In this document: piece after piece, positions 33,468 to 41,409 of the stretch
Position numbering within the stretch: the first letter of the stretch is position 1
How the letters are laid out: the number at the start of each line of letters is the position of its first letter
Source: Bacteroidota bacterium
GTDB taxonomy: Bacteria; Bacteroidota; Bacteroidia; NS11-12g; UBA955
Length of the DNA: 64,000 nucleotides
Reading direction: 5' to 3'
Assembly (NCBI GenBank): GCA_027488835.1
Contig: JAIYAW010000008.1
Coordinates: 124,001 to 188,000, forward strand
The notes under the pieces: generated by a model
Seen by the model: only the letters and a program-made list of their open reading frames with translations
Database searches by the model: none
Told to the model about the DNA's origin: nothing
Translations under genes and position numbers: made by a program

Positions 33468-34946
33468 ATGAAAAACAATATGAAAAAGATCACAAAAACA
33501 TTTACGATCATTGGTTTGGCTTCAATTTTACTTGCTGTTCCTTCCTGTAGAAAATCATTTTTAGAGGAACCACCGAGAGCCCAAACTCCAGATGATTACT
33601 TTTCGGGCACAAAGCAAGCCGCTGAAGAATTGGTGACATCTGTTTATAACAAATTATACGATTGGTCTCAACATTCATTTTCTTGGATTGGCATAACCAG
33701 TATTGCCAGCGATGATGCCGACAAGGGAAGTGATCCAGGAGATACCGGTGCAGATAAAGATCAATTAGATAATTTGTCACATACATCTACTTCTATTTCA
33801 TTTGGTGAAGTATGGGAATCTAATTACGAAGGTATTTCAAGGGCAAACAAAGCAATTTATTTAATGGATAAATTAAATATGGATCCTTTCCAACGTAATA
33901 TATTCAAGGGAGAGGTTCAGTTTTTAAGGGCTTACTACTACTTTAATTTGGTTCGATGTTTTGGTGGTGTGCCAAAAATTGACAAAGTTCCAATTACCCA
34001 AGCTGAAATCGATGCGGTTAATGTGAAATCAACTGCCGATGAAATTTACGACTTAATTGAGTCTGATTTAAGCTATGCCGGTTCGGTATTACCGTCAACA
34101 AGGTTAATTGATCAAGGTAGGGCAACTTCTTATGCTGCAATTGGATTGTTGGCCAAAGTGAATTTATACAGAGAAAAATGGGCACAAGCTGCGGCAAATG
34201 CAGAAGTGTTGATAGGTTCGAAGAATTTTGATTTATTGCCAGATTATTCTCATGTTTGGAGGGAAATTGGAGAATTTTCATCAGAATCTATTTTTGAAGT
34301 AAATGCAAAAGGCACAGATCCCGCAAAAGGTATTGTGGGTTATTTTGTAGTACAGGCGCCGCGTGGACAAGGTGGTTTGGGTTGGGGTTTCAATACGCCA
34401 TCTATAGATCTTTATAATGCTTATGAAGCTGGTGACGTTAGAAGAGATGCAACAATTATTAAATCAGGTCAAGTTTTGTGGGATGGATGGCAAACAAGCA
34501 ATTTAGCACCAAACGCCAGGTACAATTACAAGAGTTACGTAAGTAAATTGGTTGAATCTTGGGGTAAGCAAGACAATGAAACAAATAAAAATTTACGTAT
34601 ATTGCGTTATGGTGATTTGCTACTCATTGCAGCAGAAGCCTATAACGAACTTGGTGATACATCTAAAGCATTGAAATATATGAATATGGTTAGAAATCGT
34701 GCTGGATTGGCTAATACTACTGCCACAACAAAAAACGATATTCGTACTGCCATTTGGAAAGAGCGTAGGGTAGAAATGGCCATGGAGCACGACCGTGTTT
34801 TTGATCTCAGAAGAACAAAACAGGCAGGTACTATTATGAGAGCACATGGAAAAGCTTATGTGGATGGCAAACACGATTTATACCCAATACCACAGCGCCA
34901 AATAGATTTGGCAAATGGTAAACTCATTCAAAACCCAGGATATTAA
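33468..34946 (+). CDS. SusD/RagB-family surface glycan-binding lipoprotein
   Basis: A 492-residue lipoprotein; lipobox LAVPSC near residue 27 (second ATG 33480 gives a shorter signal). The SusD fold is shown by LRAYYYFNLVRCFGGVP, RATSYAAIGLLAKVNLY, LRILRYGDLLLIAAEAYNELG and the C-terminal KERRVEMAMEHDRVFDLRR with LYPIPQRQIDLANGKLIQNPGY. It caps the SusC barrel and captures glycan at the cell surface. It starts nine bases after the susC-like stop. Confidence 0.95.
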   Translation: MKNNMKKITKTFTIIGLASILLAVPSCRKSFLEEPPRAQTPDDYFSGTKQAAEELVTSVYNKLYDWSQHSFSWIGITSIASDDADKGSDPGDTGADKDQLDNLSHTSTSISFGEVWESNYEGISRANKAIYLMDKLNMDPFQRNIFKGEVQFLRAYYYFNLVRCFGGVPKIDKVPITQAEIDAVNVKSTADEIYDLIESDLSYAGSVLPSTRLIDQGRATSYAAIGLLAKVNLYREKWAQAAANAEVLIGSKNFDLLPDYSHVWREIGEFSSESIFEVNAKGTDPAKGIVGYFVVQAPRGQGGLGWGFNTPSIDLYNAYEAGDVRRDATIIKSGQVLWDGWQTSNLAPNARYNYKSYVSKLVESWGKQDNETNKNLRILRYGDLLLIAAEAYNELGDTSKALKYMNMVRNRAGLANTTATTKNDIRTAIWKERRVEMAMEHDRVFDLRRTKQAGTIMRAHGKAYVDGKHDLYPIPQRQIDLANGKLIQNPGY

Positions 34947-34978
34947 ACTTTAACCAAATAAATAAAATTAATACAACA

Positions 34979-35866
34979 ATGAAAAAACAAATTTCCTCAA
35001 TCACAGGCTTTGCAGCCGCTGCCTTATTGGCATTTACATTCACTTCATGTGGTGACGACAAAAAAACTGACAATGGTACCCCTCCAATTGGTGGCTACAA
35101 CACTTCAGATGAGATTGCTTCTTCTAACTTGGTTGCGAAATTTTCGTTCGAAAATGATGTTACTGATGCAAAAGGCAACATTACTGGTGGTGCTGCTGAA
35201 GGTACTTCATTTGTAGCTGGTGCTAAAGGCCAAGCTTGGCAAGGTGCCTCTGCTGGTTACGTTTTGTACTCTGGAGTTTCTAGTAAAATATCTGGAATTC
35301 AATCTACAACTATTTCTTCTTGGGTTAAAGCCGGTGTTCACACTGATGGTGCTCAATCTTGGTTCCAATTGTTGAACGACAGTAACTGGATTGGTAACTT
35401 ATTTATTTTACAAGAGTCAGGTACTGTGGGTAATGATTCTACGCGTATCAAATTCACAATGAACAATTGGAATGCAACTGCTTGGAAAGAACAGTGGACA
35501 GATTTGGTAAATGAAAACCGTATCAAAATTGGTGACAATTCTTGGCACCATGTAGTATGTTCTTATGATGCTTTAACTTCTAAAATTGCTGTTTATGTTG
35601 ATGGTGTTAAAAGTAACTTGCCTGCAGGTGTAACTGATAAATTCCAAGACGATCCTACAAAAGGTGGTTTGCCTTTGGGTAATTTGGCGTTCAAAAACGC
35701 TACTAAATTTGTTTTTGGTTGTTACAAACAAAGCCTACCTGGTGGAACTCCAGATGCTTGGATGAAAAACTACACTGGTGCTTTAGATGAATTCCGTATT
35801 TATGACAAAGCATTGGCTGATGCTGATGTAACTGCTTTATATCAATTAGAAAAAGCGGGTCGTTAA
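34979..35866 (+). CDS. Surface lipoprotein with a LamG/concanavalin-like domain
   Basis: A 295-residue lipoprotein with signal and lipobox (LLAFTFTSCG). From about residue 50 to the end it is one LamG-type jelly roll (LVAKFSFENDVTDAKGN, TTISSWVKAG, SWHHVVCSYD, IAVYVDGVKS, GALDEFRIYDKAL). It occupies the slot of SusE/F-like glycan-binding proteins in the locus, between the SusD-like gene (32 bases) and the GH144-like gene (4 bases). It probably holds polysaccharide at the surface; binding specificity is not visible. Confidence 0.85.
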   Translation: MKKQISSITGFAAAALLAFTFTSCGDDKKTDNGTPPIGGYNTSDEIASSNLVAKFSFENDVTDAKGNITGGAAEGTSFVAGAKGQAWQGASAGYVLYSGVSSKISGIQSTTISSWVKAGVHTDGAQSWFQLLNDSNWIGNLFILQESGTVGNDSTRIKFTMNNWNATAWKEQWTDLVNENRIKIGDNSWHHVVCSYDALTSKIAVYVDGVKSNLPAGVTDKFQDDPTKGGLPLGNLAFKNATKFVFGCYKQSLPGGTPDAWMKNYTGALDEFRIYDKALADADVTALYQLEKAGR

Positions 35867-35870
35867 TTCG

Positions 35871-37583
35871 TTGAAAAAAATAATTTTATCGGGGCTGGGC
35901 GTTTTGCGAACAGCCCCTTTTGTTTTCAGTTTGTTCTTAGCGTCTTTGATGTTTGGGGTGGTTGTTTCCTGTAAAAAAGAAACGCCGGCTACCCAGCCTC
36001 CAGTTGCTAAAAATTTTGAAATATTAAACATCAAATTAAACAACAAACAAATGAGTACAGTTGTTCCAAATTTGGCTGTTAATCCAACTTTTGAACTAAC
36101 ATTTACCGCAGCACTTGATACCAATAGTGCTAAAAAAGAATTGGCAATTAAGGAAGGTGGATTTACTCCCGTTCAAGTTATTTATCTTTTTTCACATTCT
36201 GATTCAACAGTTTCAATTCGCTGTGAAAAACCACTGAAATACTTTACCAAATACACATTAACGGTGCCTACTACATTGGCATCTAAGTCAGGTGGCCGAA
36301 TATCGAAATATTATGCTGCACAACTGCGCACTGGCATGGATACTTCAATTAAATTTAGTGTTATCTCTGATAACCAACTTATGGATTCGGTTCAATACCG
36401 AAACCTACAATATTTTTGGAATTTTGCCCACCCAATCAGTGGGCTGGCGCGCGAGCGCAATACTTCGGGTGACTTGGTTACCTCCGGTGGATCTGGCATG
36501 GGAATTATGGCCATTATTGCTGGTGTGAACCGCAATTTTATTAGCCGTTCCGAAGCGGTGAATCACCTCAATATCATGTCGCAGTTTCTTTTGTATAAAA
36601 CCAAAGTTTATCATGGGGCTTACCCTCATTGGTTCAATGGGGCAAATGGCAATACCATTGCATTTTCTACAAATGACGACGGCGCAGACTTGGTAGAAAC
36701 CTCTTATTTGATTCAAGGATTATTAACCGCTCGCCAGTATTTTAACGATGCAGGCAGCAAAGAAACGTCCCTCAGAAATAAAATTGATAGCATTTGGCAC
36801 AGGGTTGAATGGAAATGGTTTACCAAAAATGGTGCAGAAACAAATCTGTATTGGCATTGGAGCCCTACAAAAGGATTTGCCATGAATATGCAGATTCGCG
36901 GATGGAATGAGTGCTTGATTACCCATGTTTTGGCCGCTTCGTCTCCAACTTATCCGGTAAGTACCGACGTTTATAAAAACTGTTGGGCTTCTAACGGTGG
37001 AATGAAAAATGGGAAGTCGTTTTATGGTTACAAATTGCCATTGGGTCCTGATTATGGTGGACCTATGTTCTTTGCCCATTATTCATTTTTGGGAATTGAC
37101 CCAAGAGGTCTTACAGATCAATATGCCGATTATTGGCAACAAAATCAAAATCATGCATTAATCAATTACACTTATTGCAAACAAAATCCAAGGAATTTTG
37201 GGGGATATAGCTCCGAATGTTGGGGTTTAACTGCTAGCGATAATCCGTGGGGTTACGAAGCCCATTCTCCAACAAACGACAGGGGTGTAATTTCTCCCAC
37301 TGCGGCATTGGCTTCTATGCCTTTTACTCCAAATGAATCTAAGGCAGCAATGCGCTTTTTCTATTACAAATTGGGTGATAAAATATGGGGAGAATATGGT
37401 TTTGTTGATGCTTTCAATGTCAACGAAACTTGGGTTGCTGATTCTTATTTGGCTATCGATCAAGGACCAATTGTGGTAATGATTGAAAACTACAGGTCAT
37501 CATTGCTTTGGGAACAATTTACAAGTTGTACCGAATTGAAAGCAGGTATGAAAAAATTGGGCTTTTCAGCCCCTTATCTATAA
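35871..37583 (+). CDS. GH144-like glucanase lipoprotein (PF10091 glucoamylase family)
   Basis: A 570-residue protein with a lipoprotein signal (FGVVVSCKK) and an N-terminal Ig-like domain (~45-160). The catalytic part has YFWNFAHPISGLARE, SGGSGMGIMAIIAGV, DDGADLVETSYLIQGLL, WHWSPTKGFAMN, GWNECLITHVLAAS, ECWGLTASDNPWGYEAH and DAFNVNETWVADSYLAIDQGPIVVMIENYR, typical of PF10091. In Bacteroidota this fold includes GH144 endo-beta-1,2-glucanases, known from Chitinophaga and encoded with GH3 beta-glucosidases, the same pairing as here. The start is TTG 35871, four bases after the previous stop; no ATG fits the signal peptide. Substrate assignment rests on the family and neighbours. Confidence 0.82.
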   Translation: MKKIILSGLGVLRTAPFVFSLFLASLMFGVVVSCKKETPATQPPVAKNFEILNIKLNNKQMSTVVPNLAVNPTFELTFTAALDTNSAKKELAIKEGGFTPVQVIYLFSHSDSTVSIRCEKPLKYFTKYTLTVPTTLASKSGGRISKYYAAQLRTGMDTSIKFSVISDNQLMDSVQYRNLQYFWNFAHPISGLARERNTSGDLVTSGGSGMGIMAIIAGVNRNFISRSEAVNHLNIMSQFLLYKTKVYHGAYPHWFNGANGNTIAFSTNDDGADLVETSYLIQGLLTARQYFNDAGSKETSLRNKIDSIWHRVEWKWFTKNGAETNLYWHWSPTKGFAMNMQIRGWNECLITHVLAASSPTYPVSTDVYKNCWASNGGMKNGKSFYGYKLPLGPDYGGPMFFAHYSFLGIDPRGLTDQYADYWQQNQNHALINYTYCKQNPRNFGGYSSECWGLTASDNPWGYEAHSPTNDRGVISPTAALASMPFTPNESKAAMRFFYYKLGDKIWGEYGFVDAFNVNETWVADSYLAIDQGPIVVMIENYRSSLLWEQFTSCTELKAGMKKLGFSAPYL

Positions 37584-37584
37584 T

Positions 37585-39951
37585 ATGAATATAATCAATT
37601 TTATGCATAAAAACAAATTTTCCGTTGCAAAAACATTGGGGTTAAGCCTATTTGTTTCTGTATTTTCTTGTCAAACAGTATTTGCTCAAAACGCTCCGGT
37701 GTTGAACAAATCAATAGGTACGCGTGCCGATGTTTTTGTTGATTCGTTGATGAATATCATGACCATTCAAGAAAAAATTGGTCAGTTAAATTTGCCATCG
37801 GTAGGTTTTGACGTAACCGGTCCTATTGTGAGCCAAGGCGTCGATGAGAAATTGAGCAAAGGGTTAGTTGGTGGTGTATTCAATACATTTACTCCAGTTG
37901 CTGTAAGGAAGTTGCAAGAAAAGGCAATAAAAGGTCATCGGTTGCATATTCCTTTGTTATTTGGATATGATGTAATTCATGGACATAGAACCATTTTCCC
38001 AATTCCATTGGCATTGTCATGTACTTGGAACTTAGGTAAAATTGAAGACATGGCAAGGATTTCGGCTAAGGAAGCAACTGCAGATGGATTGAATTGGACG
38101 TTCTCTCCAATGGTTGATATTGCCCGCGATCCTCGTTGGGGTAGGGTTTCTGAAGGTGCGGGAGAAGATCCATATTTGGGTTCCCGCATTGCCGAAGCCA
38201 TGGTACGCGGTTACCAAGGTACAAGTTTAACCAATCCTGTGAATGTAATGGCCTGTGTAAAGCATTTTGCACTTTATGGTGCAGCTGAAGCTGGCCGTGA
38301 TTACAATACGGTAGATATGTCCCTCTATAAAATGAGTAATGATTATTTGCCACCATACCATGCCGCGGTAAATGCGGGAGTTGGAAGCGTAATGACATCA
38401 TTTAACGATGTAAACGGTGTTCCAGCAACTTGCAATCCATTCTTATTAGATACTATTTTGAAAAAACAATGGGGATTCAACGGTTTGGTTGTTACGGATT
38501 ATACTGCAATTAATGAACTCATGAATCATGGAATGGGCGATGAAAAAACAGTTGCCAAGCGTGCGTTAGAAGCTGGTGCGGATATGGATATGGTTGGTGA
38601 ATTGTATTTGAACCAGGTAGAAAGTCTTTTGAGGGACGGTAAATTGAGTATGGAATATTTGAACCGTTCATGCAGAAATATTTTAATGGCCAAGTACAAA
38701 TTGGGGTTGTTTAGTGATCCATATAGAGGATTAAACGAAGTTAGGCAATCTGAAATCATGTCTGATGAGCATAAAACAATTGCTTTGCAAATTGCAGAGG
38801 AATCAATTGTGTTATTGAAAAATAATAACAATATATTGCCTTTGGGTAATGGAGTAGCTCCATCTGCTATAGCTTTGAAGTTGCCTTCAAATCAGAAAAT
38901 TGCTTTAATCGGACCACATATCAAAGGTCAGCGCGATTTGATCGGAAGTTGGAGCGGTGCAGGTGATGCTAAGAAAGCAATTACCCTTTACGATGCAATT
39001 GTTTCAGATCAAGGAACTATAAAAAAGGAAAACATATCCTATGCCTTGGGTTGTAATATGATTGAAAATCCTGATTTGATGAACAAGTTGAATCAACACG
39101 ATGGTCAACTTACAATTGCAAAACAATCTGCTGCGGATTTAATCAAAGAAGCGGTGAAAGTTGCAAAAAAATCTGACGTAGTAGTTTTGGCATTGGGTGA
39201 AGCGTTTGGAATGACAGGAGAAGCCGCTTCTATGTCGAATTTAGATTTGCAACCACAGCAAAAAGCTTTGTTTACTGCATTGAAAGCAACAGGAAAGCCA
39301 ATTGTGCTTTTGTTGTTTAACGGAAGGCCAATGACCATTGAAAATGAATTTAATCAAGCCGAGGCAGTACTTGAATGTTGGTTTCCTGGAACAATGGCTG
39401 GTGAGGCAGTAAAGAACGTATTGTTTGGAAATGTAAATCCTTCAGGAAAATTGACAATGACCTTTCCTCGTGATGTGGGTCAAATTCCAATTTATTATAA
39501 TTCGCGTAAAACAGGACGTCCAGTTGATCCAAATCAGAAGTACAGTTCTAAGTATTTGGATGTTGCAAATTCGCCGCTATTGCCCTTTGGTTATGGCTTG
39601 AGTTATTCAAAATTTGAATATACCAATTTGAAAGCTACAGAAGTGGGCAATGGATTGCTAAATGTATCGGTTGATATAACCAATACTGGTAATAGAGAAG
39701 GACAAGAAGTTGTGCAAATTTACATGTCTGATTTGGTTGCTTCTAAAACCCGTCCTGTGAAAGAGTTAAAAAGGTTTAAAAAGGTGAATATTCCAGCAAA
39801 ATCAACCTTTACTGCTAACTTTCAACTAACAAAAGAAGATTTTGGTTTTTACAATGAACAAATGAAATTGACCATAGAGCCAGGAGATTTTGAGATTTCT
39901 GCAGGTGGTAATTCGAATGCAAATTTGGTAGTAAAATATTTATTGAATTAA
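37585..39951 (+). CDS. GH3 family beta-glucosidase (BglX-like)
   Basis: A 788-residue periplasmic enzyme with a signal peptide (SVFSCQTVFA, then Q). The N-terminal TIM barrel has LLFGYDVIHGHRTIFPIPLA, SPMVDIARDPRWGR, GEDPYLGS, VKHFALYG and the nucleophile Asp in GLVVTDYTAI. The alpha/beta sandwich has VVLALGEAFGMTGEAASM with the likely acid/base Glu, and a fibronectin III-like end (FGYGLSYSKFEY to the C-terminus). It cleaves terminal beta-linked glucose from oligosaccharides, here probably the sophoro-oligosaccharides released by the GH144-like enzyme one base upstream. It is the last gene of the locus and is followed by a terminator. Confidence 0.94.
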   Translation: MNIINFMHKNKFSVAKTLGLSLFVSVFSCQTVFAQNAPVLNKSIGTRADVFVDSLMNIMTIQEKIGQLNLPSVGFDVTGPIVSQGVDEKLSKGLVGGVFNTFTPVAVRKLQEKAIKGHRLHIPLLFGYDVIHGHRTIFPIPLALSCTWNLGKIEDMARISAKEATADGLNWTFSPMVDIARDPRWGRVSEGAGEDPYLGSRIAEAMVRGYQGTSLTNPVNVMACVKHFALYGAAEAGRDYNTVDMSLYKMSNDYLPPYHAAVNAGVGSVMTSFNDVNGVPATCNPFLLDTILKKQWGFNGLVVTDYTAINELMNHGMGDEKTVAKRALEAGADMDMVGELYLNQVESLLRDGKLSMEYLNRSCRNILMAKYKLGLFSDPYRGLNEVRQSEIMSDEHKTIALQIAEESIVLLKNNNNILPLGNGVAPSAIALKLPSNQKIALIGPHIKGQRDLIGSWSGAGDAKKAITLYDAIVSDQGTIKKENISYALGCNMIENPDLMNKLNQHDGQLTIAKQSAADLIKEAVKVAKKSDVVVLALGEAFGMTGEAASMSNLDLQPQQKALFTALKATGKPIVLLLFNGRPMTIENEFNQAEAVLECWFPGTMAGEAVKNVLFGNVNPSGKLTMTFPRDVGQIPIYYNSRKTGRPVDPNQKYSSKYLDVANSPLLPFGYGLSYSKFEYTNLKATEVGNGLLNVSVDITNTGNREGQEVVQIYMSDLVASKTRPVKELKRFKKVNIPAKSTFTANFQLTKEDFGFYNEQMKLTIEPGDFEISAGGNSNANLVVKYLLN

Positions 39952-39972
39952 TAAAACATATTTAAATTCAAT

Positions 39973-40006
39973 AAGATAGCCTTTCTGTTTGCAGTTAGGC
40001 TATCTT
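39973..40006 (+). terminator. Terminator of the glucan-utilisation operon
   Basis: AAGATAGCCT (39973-39982) and AGGCTATCTT (39997-40006) form a perfect 10-bp stem with a 14-base loop and a short TGTTT tail. It overlaps the TATCTTTG box (40001-40008) of the next gene, so terminator and promoter share bases. Confidence 0.7.
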
Positions 40007-40011
40007 TGTTT

Positions 40012-40704
40012 ATGTGTTTTTCAGCCACGGCTAGTTTTACGTCATCTGTGGTCATTGGTGCCTTGGGTATTTATTCCATTAAATCGGTAACCCACTCCCA
40101 TCAGAAATATTTAGCGGCCATTCCGTTTTTATTCGCAGTTCAGCAATTTTCAGAAGGGTTTGTATGGCTCACACTGAATTATCAGTTAAGTATGAAATAC
40201 CAAGGTTTTTTTACCCAATCTTTTCTTTCGTTTGCTTGGATTATAGGGCCAATTTTGGTTCCTTTTGCTTTGTATAAATTCGAATTTGGAGGCAAAGGTT
40301 TGCCATCTACTCGAGTAAGCTCAACACATCCTGTATGGCGTAAATTTGGGTTGTTTTTGTGTTTGGCTGCGGGTGTTTTTACCGCGCTTTATTCTCTTTA
40401 TCAGATGATCTATTTAATTCCGTTTCCAAAGATTCATGATTTTCATATTGCATACGAATTTAAAAACATTGAAGCGACATGGACTATGAATAATTACTTC
40501 TATGTCGTATCTACGGTTGTCCCTTTTTTCCTATCTAAAATTCGTGAAATATTGGTTTTGGCATTTGTAAATGCATTGGCTTTAGGTATTGCATACTATT
40601 TTTATATTAATGCGTTGCCTTCAACATGGTGTTTTATGTCGGCCGGTATTAGTTTGCTCATCATTTGGATTATAAGAAATAATAAATTGCCGTTGAATAC
40701 TTAG
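40012..40704 (+). CDS. DUF6629 family integral membrane protein
   Basis: A 230-residue protein beginning MCFSATASFTSSVVIG, a distinctive DUF6629 opening, with six to seven hydrophobic helices and the conserved AAIPFLFAVQQFSEGFVWL in helix 2. Function unknown. ATG 40012 is preferred to an in-frame TTG two codons earlier, which lies within the TATCTTTG promoter-like box at 40001-40008; the mRNA would be nearly leaderless. It is not obviously linked to either neighbour. Confidence 0.8.
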   Translation: MCFSATASFTSSVVIGALGIYSIKSVTHSHQKYLAAIPFLFAVQQFSEGFVWLTLNYQLSMKYQGFFTQSFLSFAWIIGPILVPFALYKFEFGGKGLPSTRVSSTHPVWRKFGLFLCLAAGVFTALYSLYQMIYLIPFPKIHDFHIAYEFKNIEATWTMNNYFYVVSTVVPFFLSKIREILVLAFVNALALGIAYYFYINALPSTWCFMSAGISLLIIWIIRNNKLPLNT

Positions 40705-40818
40705 AATTTGAAATTCACAGCGAATTTGATTTCGTTTTTGAGTAAAAATTACGTTATCTCATGTTTTTATCTTTGTCAATGAGCGCAAACAATTATCTAT
40801 TTTCTTTGTTCTATCAGT

Positions 40819-41280
40819 ATGAAAAGACTTGTTCAGGAACAATTTTTACCGGTGTCATTAGAAACTGCTTGGAATTATTTTGCAACCCCAAAAAATCTAA
40901 ATGACATAACTCCTAAGGATATGGTTTTCAAAATCGTTTCTGAATTGCCAGAGAAAATGTATGAAGGCATGTTTATTCAGTATAAAATTAAGCCAATGTT
41001 GAATATTGAATTAAATTGGTGCACAGAAATTACGCATATTGTTGAGGGACAATTTTTTGTTGATGAGCAGCGTAAAGGTCCATACAGTATTTGGCATCAC
41101 GAACATCATTTTAAGGCTGTTGACGGTGGGGTATTAATGACAGATATTTTGCATTACGAAGTGGGCTTGTCTTTTTTAGGTTGGATAGCGAGCAAGCTTT
41201 TTGTAGATAAAAAAGTGGAGCAAATTTTCAAATTCCGTAGATTGGAATTGACTAAAATTCCGGTATTTCAGGTTAAGTAA
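40819..41280 (+). CDS. SRPBCC superfamily ligand-binding protein
   Basis: A 153-residue START/Bet v 1-like protein: FLPVSLETAWNYFATPKNLNDITP at the N-terminus is the typical SRPBCC opening, and FVDEQRKGPYSIWHHEHHF and GGVLMTDILHYEVGLSFLG continue the fold. Proteins of this group are often annotated as cell-division inhibitor-like cyclase/dehydrase domains; they bind a hydrophobic ligand, unidentified here. A TATCTTTG box (40768-40775) lies 43 bases upstream and could be its promoter. Confidence 0.8.
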   Translation: MKRLVQEQFLPVSLETAWNYFATPKNLNDITPKDMVFKIVSELPEKMYEGMFIQYKIKPMLNIELNWCTEITHIVEGQFFVDEQRKGPYSIWHHEHHFKAVDGGVLMTDILHYEVGLSFLGWIASKLFVDKKVEQIFKFRRLELTKIPVFQVK

Positions 41281-41377
41281 CGGGTCAAATTTGAGTAACA
41301 TTAACAATTTATGTAATTTTAACACTTAAATAACAGATTTACGTTTGTGTTTTGGTGTTAATTATACATAGTTTGAT

Positions 41378-41385
41378 TATCTTTG
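41378..41385 (+). promoter_or_regulatory. TAnnTTTG -7 box before the type A cargo gene
   Basis: TATCTTTG, 24 bases before ATG 41410. A TTTG at 41351-41354 is 23 bp upstream, longer than the ideal 19, so this is a moderate match. Confidence 0.45.
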
Positions 41386-41409
41386 TATCAATTAAACAAT
41401 AAAAAATTT

